A stretch of DNA of 64,000 nucleotides from Avena insularis (Eukaryota > Streptophyta > Magnoliopsida > Poales > Poaceae), in the NCBI GenBank assembly GCA_023614405.1, contig CM042694.1, positions 115,318,685 through 115,382,684 of the forward strand, in the 5' to 3' direction. Positions 46,211-59,309 of this stretch are shown one piece after another. How positions within the stretch are numbered: position 1 is the stretch's first letter; each line of letters starts with the position of its first letter. A program made the position numbers and the translations under genes. Below the pieces are notes generated by a model. The model saw only the letters and a list, made by a program, of their open reading frames with translations. It was not told the DNA's origin and searched no databases.

Positions 46211-48077
46211 TGTAGGGGTTCGTAGCAAGGAAAACAAAAATTTTCTATCGCATACAAACAAACAAGCCAAGATCTATCTACTAGATTGCAGCAACGAGTC
46301 GATAGAGGAACTCACCCTCGAAGATTCCAAAGCGGTTAACGAGAGCAGATTCTCGTGGGTGATGTAGTCGTACTCTTTCCGATCTCAAGATCGCGTGAAG
46401 CGATCCTTCCGGTACCACGTTCGCAGCGCTCCGTAGTCGGTCACACGTTCGGTTTCGACGAAGACCTTCCTCTCCTTGTTCCAGCAGGCGGAGGTTGTAG
46501 CACTCTCCTCGCGATTTCGGCAACTGGCGTGGTACCAGGAAGTAGAGGGAAATCATGAGGCTTCGCCTTAAGCCGGTGCGAGTATGGTGGAGCTTATGAG
46601 AGAGGCTATTAGTGGTCTAGTAATTAGACACACCAATTAGAAGGCTCTAAACCAATTAGAAGGCTCTAAACCGAAATAGCTCTAAGGGGTTTAGGTCTAG
46701 GGTTTAGTTTAGAGGATAGGAACTTGTGTGTGTTAGGAGGGAGGCCTGCCTCCCTTTATAGGTGGGAGGGCGGCCAAGGGGAGGTGGAGTCCTCCCCAAC
46801 TCGGCCTTGAGGTGGGCGCCGGCTTGGGAGGAGGAATCCTCCCCAACTCGGTTCCACTTCTCCTCCTCTTTCCACTTTCCAAAACTTGCGTTTGACTTTC
46901 AAACTAGCCGTTTGACTTTTCAATTTAGGATTTAAATAAACCCTTTATTTTGGACAGCGAGAACACTTAGTACATGATGCAATCATTCCAATATGTAATG
47001 ACACATTCATGTACCCTTCCCCTCGAGTCGGACATTCCGGACCTTCTAGAATGTTCCCGATGAAAACACGGAACCATTCCCCAACTCCAGCAGGACTTTC
47101 CTTATATGAATCTTATTCTCCGGACCATTCCGGATCACCTCGTGATATCCGGATCCCATCCGAGACTCCGAACAACATTCGGTCTCTTTCTCATAATACC
47201 ATAACTACTCAAACAACGTCGAATCCTTAAGTGTGTCTCCCTACGGTTCGTGAATTATGCGGACATGATCGAGACACTTCTCGAACAATAACCAATAGAG
47301 GAATCTGGAAATTCATATGGCTCCACATATTTCTACGATTACTGCGATCGAATGAACCACTTACATATGATACCAATTTCCCTTTGTCTCACGATATGTT
47401 ACTTATCCGAGGTTATGATCGTCGGTATCTCTGCATACCTAGTTCATCCGTTCTTGATAAGTACTCTTTTCTCGTTCCGTGATATGTGATCCCTTGTGAC
47501 CAAGTCACATGCTTGCAAGCTAATTGGATGACATTTCACCGAGAGGGCCAGAGAATATCTATCCGTCATGTGGATGGACAAATCCACTCTTGATCCATGT
47601 GTTTCAACCAATACTTTCCGAACACTCAATGCCACCTTTATAGCCACCCTGTTACGGTGTGGTGTTTGATGACATCAAAGCATCCATCCAGTAAAGGTGA
47701 TATGCATGATCTCATGGTCGAAGGAATTAGGTTACTATGTATCAGAAAGCATATAGCAATTGAACTATTGAAATGACTTGATCTTTATGCTACGCTTATC
47801 TATAGGAGTATGTCCACCATATCATTCTCCTAACGATATGATCTTGTTGTTAATAACATCTCAATGTTCATGATAGGGAAACCACAATCATCAATCAACC
47901 AACAAGCTAGTGAAGTATAGAGGCTATACTAGGGACTTCAAATTAAGTTTACAAATCACACAAGTATTAATGGTTTCCTTGTTAATACTATTATAGCATG
48001 AATGTAAACATTTATCATAAACACAAAGATATAATAATAACTACATTTATTATTGCCTCTAGGGCATATCTCCAACA
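46211..48077 (-). repeat. Copia B 5' LTR
   Basis: 1867 bp. On the minus strand it starts TGTTGGAGATATGCCC at 48077 and ends CCCCTACA at 46211. A TATAAAGG box lies on the minus strand at about 46753-46760. Confidence 0.95.
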
Positions 48078-48144
48078 CAAGGATGGTGCTACAAAAGATA
48101 TTTACAGCAAAAGTAAACTACATACTACCCTACATCTCCTATGC

Positions 48145-50926
48145 CTAAGGCGTAGGACACCGAGTCGCCTCAGAGCCAGACTGCCTAGCTTTGGCCTCGC
48201 CCTGCTGCATGGCGTACTCAACTGACAAGTCAATGAGCTTGGGCCCATATAAATGCTGCATGGCGGAGTAGGCAGCGAAGGCTACCTCTGATCCATCCGC
48301 AGCCGTCGGCATCCGAGAAGTGATCTGGGGCAAGTCCAGCTCCGCCCCAGCTGCCATGGCCATCGCCAGCCCGACGGACGCGCCGATGCCCTTCTGCTTG
48401 CGCTTATGCAGCTGCGCAGGCACCCACGTCTTCAAGGGTTGCGCCCTTCGGGAAGAGCTCCTGGTAGAAGCGACCAAGGACCTCTTTCGCCTTGGCAAGG
48501 GAGTTGACGACGGTGCTGCAGCGGTCTTCGACCGCTACAGTGGCATCATCCAGAGCACTCCCGTGCTCCAGAGCACCGCGGTCAAACTCGATGCCTGCGG
48601 CATCTGAGACAAAACAGAAGAAAACATGAAGAAAGGCAACGTAGAAGAAGACCCGAAGAAAAAGAAGCAAGTACAAAAGCTAGCACTCACCCGAAATAGC
48701 CTTGGCAGCAGCCATGAGCTTCTCCGCCACCCCTACTTCACGAGCAGCCGCAACTGTGGCCAGCTGCTCCTCACGACCTGCGGCTTCCTGCTGCAGACGC
48801 TCTTTCGCTTCGGCTGCCTTCGCCAGCTCCAGCTCAAGGCTCTCTTTCGCCTCAGCGGCAGCTTCGGCCTTCTGCTCCGATTGGCCAAGGCTCTTCTTCA
48901 GAGCATCAACCTCACGGAGAGAGTCGTTATGCTCCTCTGCATTTACAACAAGCAAGCGTCAACAAAAAGGACCAGGATATAACAAGATGAGTACTACAAG
49001 GCAGATGAATACCTTGCAGCTGCCGCAGTTTCGCCTCCAGCGTCAGGCGCTCCTCCACCAGCCGCTTGGCCTCTTGGACAAAAGGCTGCAGAAAAGGCAA
49101 TCGCAGTAAGCACAGGACTTGGGGGCTACGCCCAAAACACAGAAGCAAACACAACATCAGCACACGAAGACGCTCGGGGGCTCCCCCCGTGACATGCAGC
49201 AGACAAACTTACGTGCTCCGAAGGCGAACCCGAAGGCCCGACTGCGAAATTCTGAGGCGCAACCATCAGCCTCTCCTGCACAGGAGGATCCGGAGCGGCA
49301 CCACCCGAAGTCGCCACCGTCTGCGGAGGAGACGACGCAATATTCGACTCCCCCATCATCTCGCGCGCTCCATCACTAGAGCCGTCAGATGATTGCCTGC
49401 ATACGCATCAATCAACACAGGCGCAAAAATAGCAAGGGAATAAAGGACAACAGTCCAACAAGAACACTTACGAGCCCAACGCGCTCAGGTCGAAGATAGG
49501 AGAAGCCCTTCGGGCCCTCTTCTCCTCCTTCTTTTCTTCCTTCTTCTCCTCCTTCTTTTCTTCCTTCTTCCGCTTTGCTGGCGGGTGCGGAGCAACAACC
49601 CGCACAGGAATGGCAGGAATAGGAGAAGAAGAACCCCCCTGAACATCATCATGACGCTCAAGACCCAGAGGATTCCTGGGAGTCGGAGGAGTTGAAGCAT
49701 CCGAAGACTCGCTCGAGCTCGGTGACCGCTCGCGCGTATGGTCCTCACTCGACTCGTCGGCATCCTCCGCCGGAGATCGCGCCGACGGAAGCTCGGACAC
49801 AGAATCCACCACTTCATTATCCGGGGCATTCAGATACCTTTCGGGCAATGGTGGTGCCATGCCCGGCACTTTGAAGCTCTGCAACAGGAAAAGGAACTTT
49901 GTTAGCAAACAAAGGAAAAGGTACACAGCTGACAAAAATAAAAGGGAAGCACTACGTGCGCAAATCTACACCTTCGGTACGACCAACGTCGAAGAAAAGG
50001 GAGGAGTCAGCGACTTCCCCGGGATTTTTTCGTCGGCCTTGAACTTCAACAGCACGCGAAGATCCTTATCAAGGTCCACCTCGGAGATCTTCTCACTCGA
50101 AACCCTCGTCGGATCACGGCGCCCAGAGTAAAGGAACATCGGGTGCGCTCTCGCCTGGAGAGGCTGCACCCGACGCTCAAGAAACGTCCGGATGATGTCG
50201 ACACCGTTCACCTCCTTCTCAGGAATCAATTGGAGCTCCTCCACCCGACGATAAAGGGCCTCTATCTCTGCAACCTCACCGTCTAAGATCTGATTTTTCC
50301 AGGATCTTTTCTTCACAATCAGCGGGAGGGTCAAAAGGCAGACCAAAATCTTGCCCAGGCAACCGGAGTCACGGATGTAAACCATTTCCTCCTTGATCTT
50401 GGACAGATTCGGACATGGAGAAGGAAAAGAACTGCACATTGGGACTGAGAGAGATGATGAAACCCCCAATGGGATACACACCATCCGAACCAGACTGCCT
50501 CTTCACGGAATACAGCTTCCGGAAGAGGCCAAAGTGCGGCTCAATGCCAAGCCAACACTCGCAAAGCGTGATAAAACACGCAATGTGGAGAAGGGAGTTG
50601 GGAGACAGATGATGGAGCTGAACCCCATAGAAGAAGAGCAGTCCACGAAGGAAGTCGTGGACCGGAAAAGAAAACCCGCGAATCACAAAGGCAACAAACA
50701 TAACCCGGAACCCAGATGGGGGACGGGGGATTACCTCATTGCCAGGGAGTATCACGGCCGTCGTATCCTGCGGGATCAGGCTCCGCTTGCGCAGCTTGCG
50801 GAGATCGCTCTCCCGCGTCTCTGATCGCCGCCAGCCACCATCGGTGACACGAGCAGCGGCGGCGCCCTTCTTGCCTCCGGCGGCGCTGGTCCTAACCGCA
50901 GATGAAGACTTCTTTGGTTTCCCCAT
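48145..50926 (-). pseudogene. Antisense gypsy-associated gene, PF04195-type, six exons (copy 2)
   Basis: Minus-strand exons with GT-AG borders and matching phases: 50926-49972, 49878-49472, 49396-49213, 49085-49013, 48936-48691, 48603-48145. Exon 1 has the conserved block PRPPSGFRVMFVAFVIRG. Exon 2 is rich in Ser/Pro/Asp (SPSSSESSDASTPPTP) and ends in repeated KKEEKKEE, a probable nuclear-type basic-acidic stretch. Exons 4-5 form a long coiled coil (LRQLQ; LREVDALKKSLGQ; AEAKESLELELAKAAEAKER). Exon 6 ends GSEATRCPTP with the stop at 48145. Small indels break exon 1 near 50330-50390 and exon 6 near 48410-48420; copy 1 is open in exon 1. Function unknown; the layout suggests a structural or DNA-binding accessory protein. 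Confidence 0.72.
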
Positions 50927-51392
50927 CACGCTACGGCGGCGCCGGCGTTGCCAACGAAGAAAGACAAGGGCAATGTGGAGAAAACTCTCTGGCGCAGCAA
51001 GAACAGCTCAAGAACAAGGAAGCAGTGAACACAAGAATTGCTGCGCTGAAAAACAAACCACGATTTCACCACGGATTATAACAGCGAAGACGACGCACGC
51101 TGGCCGTCCATCGAGAAGACCTAACGACAATGGTAGATCTGGCCGTACACGTGTCAGCACCAAAACGAACCGTCGTTACCACGACATCCACTACGCGCGG
51201 AAATTGAGGAGACGCCGTAATTATCTCCACGCCACGCGTGACCGGTCAATTCAAAGTCAGGAAGTGGGACCCACGATTCGTCCAGTCAAGTCATCTCTGG
51301 CGTAGCAGACGCTTGCGGTCATCGATCGTCAGCACTGACGTCATCAAAAGCTATACTAGCACCAATTTCGGCTTCACAGGTAAAAGCACTCA

Positions 51393-52059
51393 CTCGAATC
51401 TACGATTCGACTAAATACTTGGGGGACTACTCCTATCAGGAGCGCTGGTCGCACCCGATGTACTTCCGGGTCAGCGGTACGCCCACGAGATTTTCCTACT
51501 ACAGTTACATGATACAAGACTCGAGTCTCTGCCCGAGTCTACGACTCCGCCAGACACTCGGGGGCTACTCCAAACTGGAGCAATGGTCGTTCACACACAA
51601 ATATCTTCGAGTCCTACGTCGAGTCTACGACTCCACTACGGACTCGGGGGCTACTCCCATAGGGAGGAAGGATTTAAGCATCCGAAAATTTTCGAGTCCT
51701 ATGGACTAAAACAACTGAGCAATACTTCTTTGCTAGTATGAATCCGTACCAGCAGGTACGATGAAAAATCCCGACGGACGCATTGGGTACATCATTTAAA
51801 AATACTGGAATTCCACTTCTATAAGTCCTCCGCGGCCTGAGTCGAATTACGCCAGCATATGTTCCGGGTTCGAGTCGAGGGACTCGCACCTGAAGAAGAT
51901 CGTGTTGTTTTGTCCTAAGACGATTAACTGACCCTGATACATCGGGTGAGTCAGCTGCGCATCAACAATCCTACACATTCTCTTAAAAGACAGAGCTGCA
52001 CCGAAGGATTGAAGAGTCTCTCGATCTCACGATTGACGAATTGAACACTCAGGGACTCT
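51393..52059 (+). repeat. Repeated polypurine-tract modules (copy 2)
   Basis: Modules equivalent to 1, 2, 3 and 5 of copy 1 are present. Module 4 was removed by the 285-bp deletion, whose join lies near 51722-51731. The LTR-adjacent module 5 has lost its G5 run (ACTCAGGGACTCT). Confidence 0.7.
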
Positions 52060-52688
52060 TGACATGGTTATACCCTACAGGGCGTAACCCGGCATACCTG
52101 GTCCAGCCAAGGAAGGCCCACGGCGAATATCGCTTGGCCCATGAAGATTTCGGTGGCCCAGGCCCATGGCGCCGGATCCTTGGAGAACAAGACTAGAGTT
52201 TGAATACAACTTATAACCTACTCGTATTGGCACCCGAGACCTAGCCTCCTCATATATAAAGGCTAGGAGGGTCCAACGAGTCGGAGGACGATTACACCCC
52301 TGAGATTACGACATACACACCTCCACGCCAGATCGAATCTGCGCACCCTGTAACCTTCGGTTACGCCGTAATAAAAGAGCAGACAAGCAGGAGTAGGGTT
52401 TTCCCTCCGGGGGCCTGAACCTGGGTAAATCTCGTGTCCCCTGGTTGCTTGTCTGTTAACCGTGCCACGATCTCCAGTATCCCCATCTTCTCCAAAATCC
52501 AAGTCCATAACAATGGGCATTGACGAGATTAAACCTCGTCACCCGAATCTGGGTAAAAAAACCGGTGTTACCTCTCTATCGTGTGCGTGCTCCGTCGTCG
52601 TCAAGTTCCTTCGGAACCGCGTGTTCAGCCCCCACTCGAACCCAGTGATCGTTGGACCCTAGTTCCTTCGCGGGACAAATCTCCGACA
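52060..52688 (+). repeat. Gypsy 3' LTR (copy 2)
   Basis: Starts TGACATGGTTATACC; the right end is placed by analogy with 10283. It has a TATATAAAGG box near 52253-52262. The first 150 bases carry many small indels relative to copy 1. Confidence 0.6.
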
Positions 52689-53447
52689 CCTACACACCCC
52701 CACCGCGTCGTCGACCACCATGCATGCCGGTGAGGCCGTCTGTACGCAGCTCCATGGCGGCCCATCCATGCCCAGATCAGACCCAAAATTCTAGCTCGCA
52801 TCTGCTACACGCCTCATGCGCAACCTCACTGCCACCAAATGCTGTAAAGGAGGCCGTGTCGTGGCCATATGGCAAGTGCCACCACGGGATGCTCCTCATG
52901 TCGTGTAGCTGCCATGACTCATATCTCCTTTAATTTTTCCTTTGGTCTAATATCTTGAAGAAAAATATGTGCATGTATCATCAATGATCATATGCACTCT
53001 CAATCTCCATGCATAAAGGTTTTTTTCCTATGGCGCAAACAAATAACTCACGTTACTTATTTCTCTGTTTTTGGTTCCGGTTGGATTTGAAATGTCATGC
53101 AATTCTACTCATTTAATTTTTTATTCATGTGTTCTTCAAATCGTACGAACCAAAGAGGCAACATAATACTGCAAAGCACAAAAAGGATACCGCAGTGTCA
53201 TGACATTATCACACCTAATTCTAAATAAAAAGGCATGCGGCTGTGGGAGAATAGGATGAATGGACATGGGTACTCTTGATCCCTAGTTTCAAAACATGCA
53301 AAGTATCATATATATAAGTTTTAGAATTTTTTTGATATAAATCATGCACATACATATTGAGCTGAAACCATATTCGTGATTTTTTTCAGAAAAAATAATA
53401 TCATATGTGGGCATGATAGCCTAGGTTCGAACCTCATCTCTATCTTG
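52689..53447. other. Spacer without genes
   Basis: Counterpart of 10284-11042. Nothing further seen. Confidence 0.6.
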
Positions 53448-54083
53448 ATTATAATCAGGGGCGGAGCTACAGTAAAAAACTGGGGTCAATTGACCCCATC
53501 GACTTTGGCCCAGACCCGTGTACGTATAGCCCAGTACAAAAACTTGACCCCAGTAAAAACTGATTTTGACCTCACTAATTACACTACATTCACGTGTCCA
53601 GGCCCAATACACGCACGCCCAGCTTTGGCATCCCATAGTCTCGATCGCCTCGCTCTGATTTTACGCTCGCTCGTTATTGCCTTGTACAGTATTCCCTTTT
53701 TTACGAACAGGTTGTTCGTCCATGGTTCGGCGCCGCGGCTAGTTCCCATCTCCTCCGGTGGATCGCAGCCTCGCCGGCACTGCCTCGACTCGCGCCACTC
53801 TCATCCTCCGAGAAAAACAACAATTTCTCGGCAAGATCCGTAAGTGCCACTAACTAAAACTTGATTCAAAGCATTCTCGTTCTCAATTCTCGATTTATCT
53901 TAGGGTTCCTCTTCCTCATGTGATGACTGTTGTTCTTTTAATTGCTTGAAGGTCTGGACGAGGATTAATAATCAGTGGGACACTACGGTGGATTAGAGAA
54001 TATAAATTAGGCCTCAAATTCCCCGGCAGTCTAGCATAATGTCAGGTAATCAAACAAGGATATTGTACAGTAACTTTTATCTA

Positions 54084-54337
54084 CTTCCTCCTATCCAAAT
54101 TAGTTGACTTAGATTTGTCTAGATTCGATTGTACCTAGATATAATTTAGTACTTCTCCGACCCATATTAGTTGACTTAGATTTGTCTAGATACGGATATA
54201 TGTAGCACTAAAACTTGTCTAGATACGAGATACATTCGTATCTAGATAAATCTAAGTCAATTAATATGGGTCGGAGAGAGTATTAGATCCATCCATATCT
54301 TGACAAATTTGAGTCAATTAATTTAGATTGGAGGAAG
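54084..54337. mobile_element. Stowaway MITE (outer) in hAT, copy 2
   Basis: Counterpart of 11680-11933, flanked by TA on both sides and interrupted by the inner MITE at 54152-54280. Confidence 0.85.
54152..54280. mobile_element. Stowaway MITE (inner), copy 2
   Basis: Counterpart of 11748-11876, 129 bp, TA on both sides. Confidence 0.85.
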
Positions 54338-54551
54338 TATATAATTCATACGTACTTTTGTATTGGCCTCTTGCTAATTTAGTAATGGCCTATTGCTAAT
54401 CCCTTCTAGAGTATCAATGTAATTCATACATTTTGTAATAGCCCCTTGACAAATTGATCTATGGTATAATTCATACGTACTTTTGTAATGCGTTTTTGCA
54501 CTCTTCTGAATATAATGGCCTCTCGCTAATTTTACAGGTAGTAGAAAATTT

Positions 54552-57044
54552 ATGGAGAGTTTCTTGAATTTGAAAAGAAAATCACCACCACCCACGACCA
54601 ATGATCCTGATCATGAAGGTTCATCCAACACTAGTCGTATCATACGTCCTTGTCCTTTACCGGTCCCTCCAACTCCAAGAGAGGTAACAGTTAATCTGAA
54701 TGAGCTTCCTTATGATCCGGCAAATAGGAAAAGGATAACAGAATATATAGGGTCGAAGCTACAAGATGAGATAAGACAGAAATATTTGGTTAGAGGTCCG
54801 TTTAGGCCACAACTTGGTTTTAAGTATCCAAAGAGGAGCATAGGAGATCTCCAACGCCGGTTTAGTACTAAGTGGTATAAAAATATGACTGGATAGAGTA
54901 CAGTGTGAAGAAGGATGCTGCATTTTGCCTATATTGCTACTTGTTCAGAGATTGTATTGAAGGTCAAGGGGGGAATGATGCATTTGTAGTCGAGGGTTTT
55001 AGTTATTGGAACAAGGGTGAACGACTAAAAGTCCATGTGGGTGAATCTCCTAATAGTTTTCATAACACGGCAGTCAAAAGATGTAATGATTTGCTAAAAC
55101 ATGGCCAGTCTGTTGTTGTTGCTCTAGACAAACAAAGTAAAGTCACTCAAGAGGAGTATATGATCCGGCTGAACAATTCCATAACTGCTGCCTGATACTT
55201 ATTGCATCAAGGTTTAGCATTCCGTGGCCACGATGAGTCTAAAAAGTCTAAGAATAGAGGAAATTTTCGGGAGTTGGCACACACTTTGGCGGAGCAAAAT
55301 GAGGACACAAGGAGGATCGTGTTGATTGATACTCCTAAAAATATTCAAATGGTTGCTCCAGAAATTCAAAGAGACATTGCTGAATGTTATGCCGAGGTAA
55401 TAATTTACTGCTTTCGTCATTTACTTCCATTTCTTATTTACATGTGACAAATGGCGTGAGTTCTTATGGTTATGAAAATATTTTATGTGTGCAGATCATA
55501 GTTAAATCTATTATTGATGAAATTGGAGATGGTGTGTTCTGTTTGTTGGTTGATGAGTCTGCTGATGTTTCTGACAAAGAACAGATGGCGGTAGTTCTGC
55601 GGTATGTCGACAAGTCTGGAGCAATCAAAGAAAGACTTATTGGTGTTGTTCATGTGAATGAGACGTCAGCTTTATGTCTAAAATCTAATATTGATTACTT
55701 GTTTGGTAAGTATGGATTGAGCATGAAACAAGTTCGAGGTCAAGGTTACGACGGTGCGAGCAACATGAGAGGTGAGTTCAATGGCTTGAGAGCTTTGATC
55801 ATGAGGGAAATAGCTCAGCATATTATGTCCACTGCTTCGCTCATCAGCTTCAGTTAGTCATTGTGGCAGTAGCTAAAAGAATGATGATGTTAGCGACTTT
55901 TTGACATGGTAGCTCTTCGATGAATGTGGCTGGAGCTTCTTGTGGCGAAAAGACATGATAAGAGAGCCAACAGGAGAGAGTGAAGAAAGCCATTGGATGT
56001 GGACAACTTAGCACAGGTACAGGATTAAATCAAGAGCAATCTCTTCAAAGAGCCGGAGACACTCGTTGGGGATCTCACTATAAAACTCTTCTAAGCATAA
56101 ATAACTTATTCCCAGATGTTATTGATGTGCTCAAATATGTTGTGAAAGATGGACCAAGTGATGCAAAAGCCAAGCTCGTGGTCTCTTGGATTATGTCAAT
56201 GATTTTGACTTTGTGTTTCATCTACAATTGATGTTTCTTATCTTAGGACATGCGAATGCTTTGTCTCTATCTTTGCAGAGGAAAGATAAGGACATCTTGG
56301 AGGCTATGCAAGAGGTGAAGTTAATAAAGAAAAAATTTCAGCAAATTAGAGACGATGGTTGGGCCTCTTTATTGGAAAAAACTTACTCGTTTTGTGTGGA
56401 GTATGGTATTCCGAAGTTGGATATGGAAGAACAATATATAGACCGGCCTAAACCAAGGAAGAAAACCAACCACTAACTATGAGCACTACAAGTTTGATTG
56501 CTTGAACCCTGTTATTGACTTGCAGCTTGAGAGTTTAGTGACGTTTACTGAGGTAAACTCAACTCTCCTTACCCAGATGGCTGCATTTAGTCCCAAGGAT
56601 TCCTTTGTTGCTTTCAAAATTGAAACCTTAGTGGAATTGTCTAAGTCATATCCAGATGATTTTGATTCCATCCAATTGAAGGATCTGTCCCATGAGCTTT
56701 CATTCTACATTGATAACGTCCGAGCAGATGAAAGATTTGTTGGTCTGAAAACTATCTCTGAACTTGCTAAGCTGATGGTTAGTACAAACAAGCATTTGGC
56801 GTTTCCTTTGGTATATCAACTGCTCAAGCTTGTGCTAGTTCTTCCCGTTGCCACTGCATCTGTTGAGAGGTGTTTTTCAGCAATGAAGATAGTGAACACA
56901 GTGCTACGTAATCGCATTGGTGATGACTTCATGAATCACTACATCATTTGCTTTTTGGAGCAAAAACTTCTATATTCAACACCACGTAATGTTGTGATAG
57001 ACCGCTTTCTAAAGATGAAAGACCGTAAAGGCCAAAAGAAATAG
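54552..57044 (+). pseudogene. hAT transposase, copy 2
   Basis: Same gene as 12147-14655, with the same shared A-run frameshift (about 54879-54883) and TGA at 55193-55195. Additional one- or two-base losses appear only here: A-runs near 55807 and 55879, a T-run near 55903, and small losses near 55919, 55945, 56166, 56471 and 56530. Copy 1 is open from 13090 to 14655, while this copy is broken into several frames. The C-terminal dimerisation segment (ASVERCFSAMKIVNTVLRNR) is unchanged. Confidence 0.9.
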
Positions 57045-57286
57045 AGGTAACTGCTTTTATAATCCGACTTTATTTTGATATGATATATCAACAATTATTG
57101 TTTTTTATTTATATAAGTTTGCTACAATATACGCTATAGAATTTTTAAGTAATATACTGGCTGTGAATCTAGCCATGCGAGTTATGCAAATATATATTAG
57201 TGGTACGTTTTATGGGTATGTATTTTTTATATTTGTTGGTGTTGAACCCAGCGACCTTTTTTTCTGGCTTCGCCCCTGATTATAAT

Positions 57287-59300
57287 GATATCCAGTTCAC
57301 ACACTTCTACATCATTTTCCCACATGTGACAATTTATGTAACAATCATAGATGGATTACTCCTTGTTCCGGAAGCCAAATTAACATTCTTACCGCTCTTT
57401 GTATGTCCAAAAGTAATTGACGTGCTCCTACCAAAGATCAGGGTTGGTCCTAAGATTTTGGAGGCCTGGGATAAATCTAGAATTTAGGGCCCCTAATGAA
57501 ACGTTTGTTTTTGTTTGTTGAAGTGTGTTTTATTTGATATCATCATGAAGTTATTTTCCGAGCCTCTTGCGAACTATTTTGTTTCGCTGCCAGACTGCCA
57601 TCTGCGGTAACCACACCTAATGGGCACTCCACTATCGCCCGACTCTCGGATCTGTTGACATGTGCGCTGGCTGGGAATCATACTAAAGTCGACATTCTGC
57701 CTCAAAGATCAACCAAGAAAATATGGTGATATGTTTATTTTTTTTCATGGACATGCTATCCTAGCCCACGGGCCACACCCTACTTTACCATGGTGTACGT
57801 TGCTAACAAAAGGAGGAAGTGTTTCGTTCGAGAAAAAGGGTAATCTCTCGAGAAAATATAGGTGGTGGCTGCAGTATGGGTCCATGAGGTAAGATGCGAC
57901 CAGCAAGGCCAGCGGCGTTGAACTCAACAGGAGAAAACATGATTGTAAATAACCTTTCCATTTTAATGTGGGATATAGGAGATGCCAATCGAGGAGAATG
58001 TACCATTGCCCGTGGAGGCAGAGGATGATTGCAAGTAGGCGTTCGCTAACTCGCACCTAATACATAACAGAAACCAACTGCCAAGTACAAAGATGCCGCA
58101 TAGGGAAGACACTCCCTTCCTATGTTGCTTTGTTTGCGAACCACAACCGGCTCGCAAGCACTTATAAGAATGAACGAGCCAAATTGTACCACTATCCGCT
58201 GGCTTCACAAGTCATGATAGGTTAGTGGAAATCTCCTCCATTTGGAACACACGATCTTCTGTTTGGAGAAAACTTGGTAGAGATTATGATCCCAAGGTCT
58301 CCCATGCTCACATTGGAAGGAACAAAAATACTTCTCATCCAGATCTTGCCAGCCAAGTTCTACATGTTCATGATCTGAACAGTACGTTGAAGGTGTCCAC
58401 TACATGTGACTCCCTCTCCTTTGTCAATTTTCCTCAGTCTGTTGAAGTACAATACACTAAAACAATCTATGGACACACACAATTAGAAACATTTATAGTA
58501 GCTGGATTATGTCCCTTTGCTCCTAGATAATGAGTTGCTCTTTTTTTAGCGAACTGAGTTACACCTTTTTATAGCTGGTAGCTGCAGCCAGATTCCCCTG
58601 AGTATATAGCTAGTTTCGAGCACTAAACGCTAGTGAAGTTCTCTACCAATGGCTACCAGCAGTACGGTAGTACTACCATTGTGATGTAACCAGCACACCG
58701 AAGAGAAGAACATGCTAAGATTTTTTTCAAAAGAATCTGCAAACAGTTTAGCATCAAGATGCCATCTAATTGAGACGTAAAACTTGGGATTCAGATTATG
58801 TCGATGAATTGCAAAGAAAATAATTCAAACTAGATCCCCGGGGTGTGGCTGACATACAGAACGTTTGTTTCACAAGGTGAATCAGTTGCTAATACGTATC
58901 GACAGAGTGTGAGCGCCATGATCACGACACACACTATCTTGTCATACGGATAAGATAGTCATAGAGATACACATGAGGAACGGATGAGAGTGAAATCATC
59001 AAAATGTAAAACAGACAATCACATTCCGGACATCTTTTAAGTACGCCAACAGTCAATAATATGCCATTAACCGTCTGTAATACAATTATAGCCACATCAT
59101 CTAAATGTATAACAACACATTTGTTATTTTCAGAAGACACTTTATACTATTTCCTTTCGGAGACTTCAGAACTATGTAATAAAAGGTTTGTGTGCATCAA
59201 TTGTTGCAGAGGCCAGTGTAATACCCCATTCTAAAATAAAAATACACTACTACCTCGTTGGATCCAGCCAATGCGACCAGAGCGATCCTCATGACGCCTC
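57287..59300. other. Anonymous DNA, no supported gene
   Basis: Counterpart of 14898-16920. Short unrecognised frames only. Confidence 0.5.
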
Positions 59301-59309
59301 ATGAAAGTC

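Larger units (their letters stand above)
39191..48077 (-). mobile_element. Full-length Ty1/copia retrotransposon (copia B)
   Basis: Both LTRs, primer binding site, polypurine tract and gag-pol remnants are present on the minus strand. The element is 8887 bp, bounded by TG...CA and flanked by the 5-bp target duplication CAAGG at 39186-39190 and 48078-48082. Copy 1 has a single CAAGG at 6308-6312 at the same place, which is the empty site. The LTR text TGTTGGAGATATGCCCTAG and LTR length of about 1.87 kb resemble the BARE/WIS/Angela group; this is from memory. Coding regions have frameshifts, so autonomous activity is unlikely unless the indels are sequencing errors. Confidence 0.97.
48078..52688 (+). 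mobile_element. 3' part of gypsy element with antisense gene (copy 2)
   Basis: Equivalent to 6309-10283 and continuous with 38741-39190 before copia B inserted. It retains sequence missing from copy 1 but lacks the stretch equivalent to 9029-9313. The polypurine tract next to its 3' LTR is degraded (ACTCAGGGACTCT). Confidence 0.7.
53456..57278 (+). mobile_element. Complete hAT DNA transposon (copy 2)
   Basis: Ends CAGGGGCGGAGCTAC and TTCGCCCCTG, flanked by ATTATAAT at 53448-53455 and 57279-57286. 3823 bp. The left terminus here (GGAGCTAC) matches the MITE terminus better than copy 1's GGATCTAC. It was present before the duplication. Confidence 0.95.
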
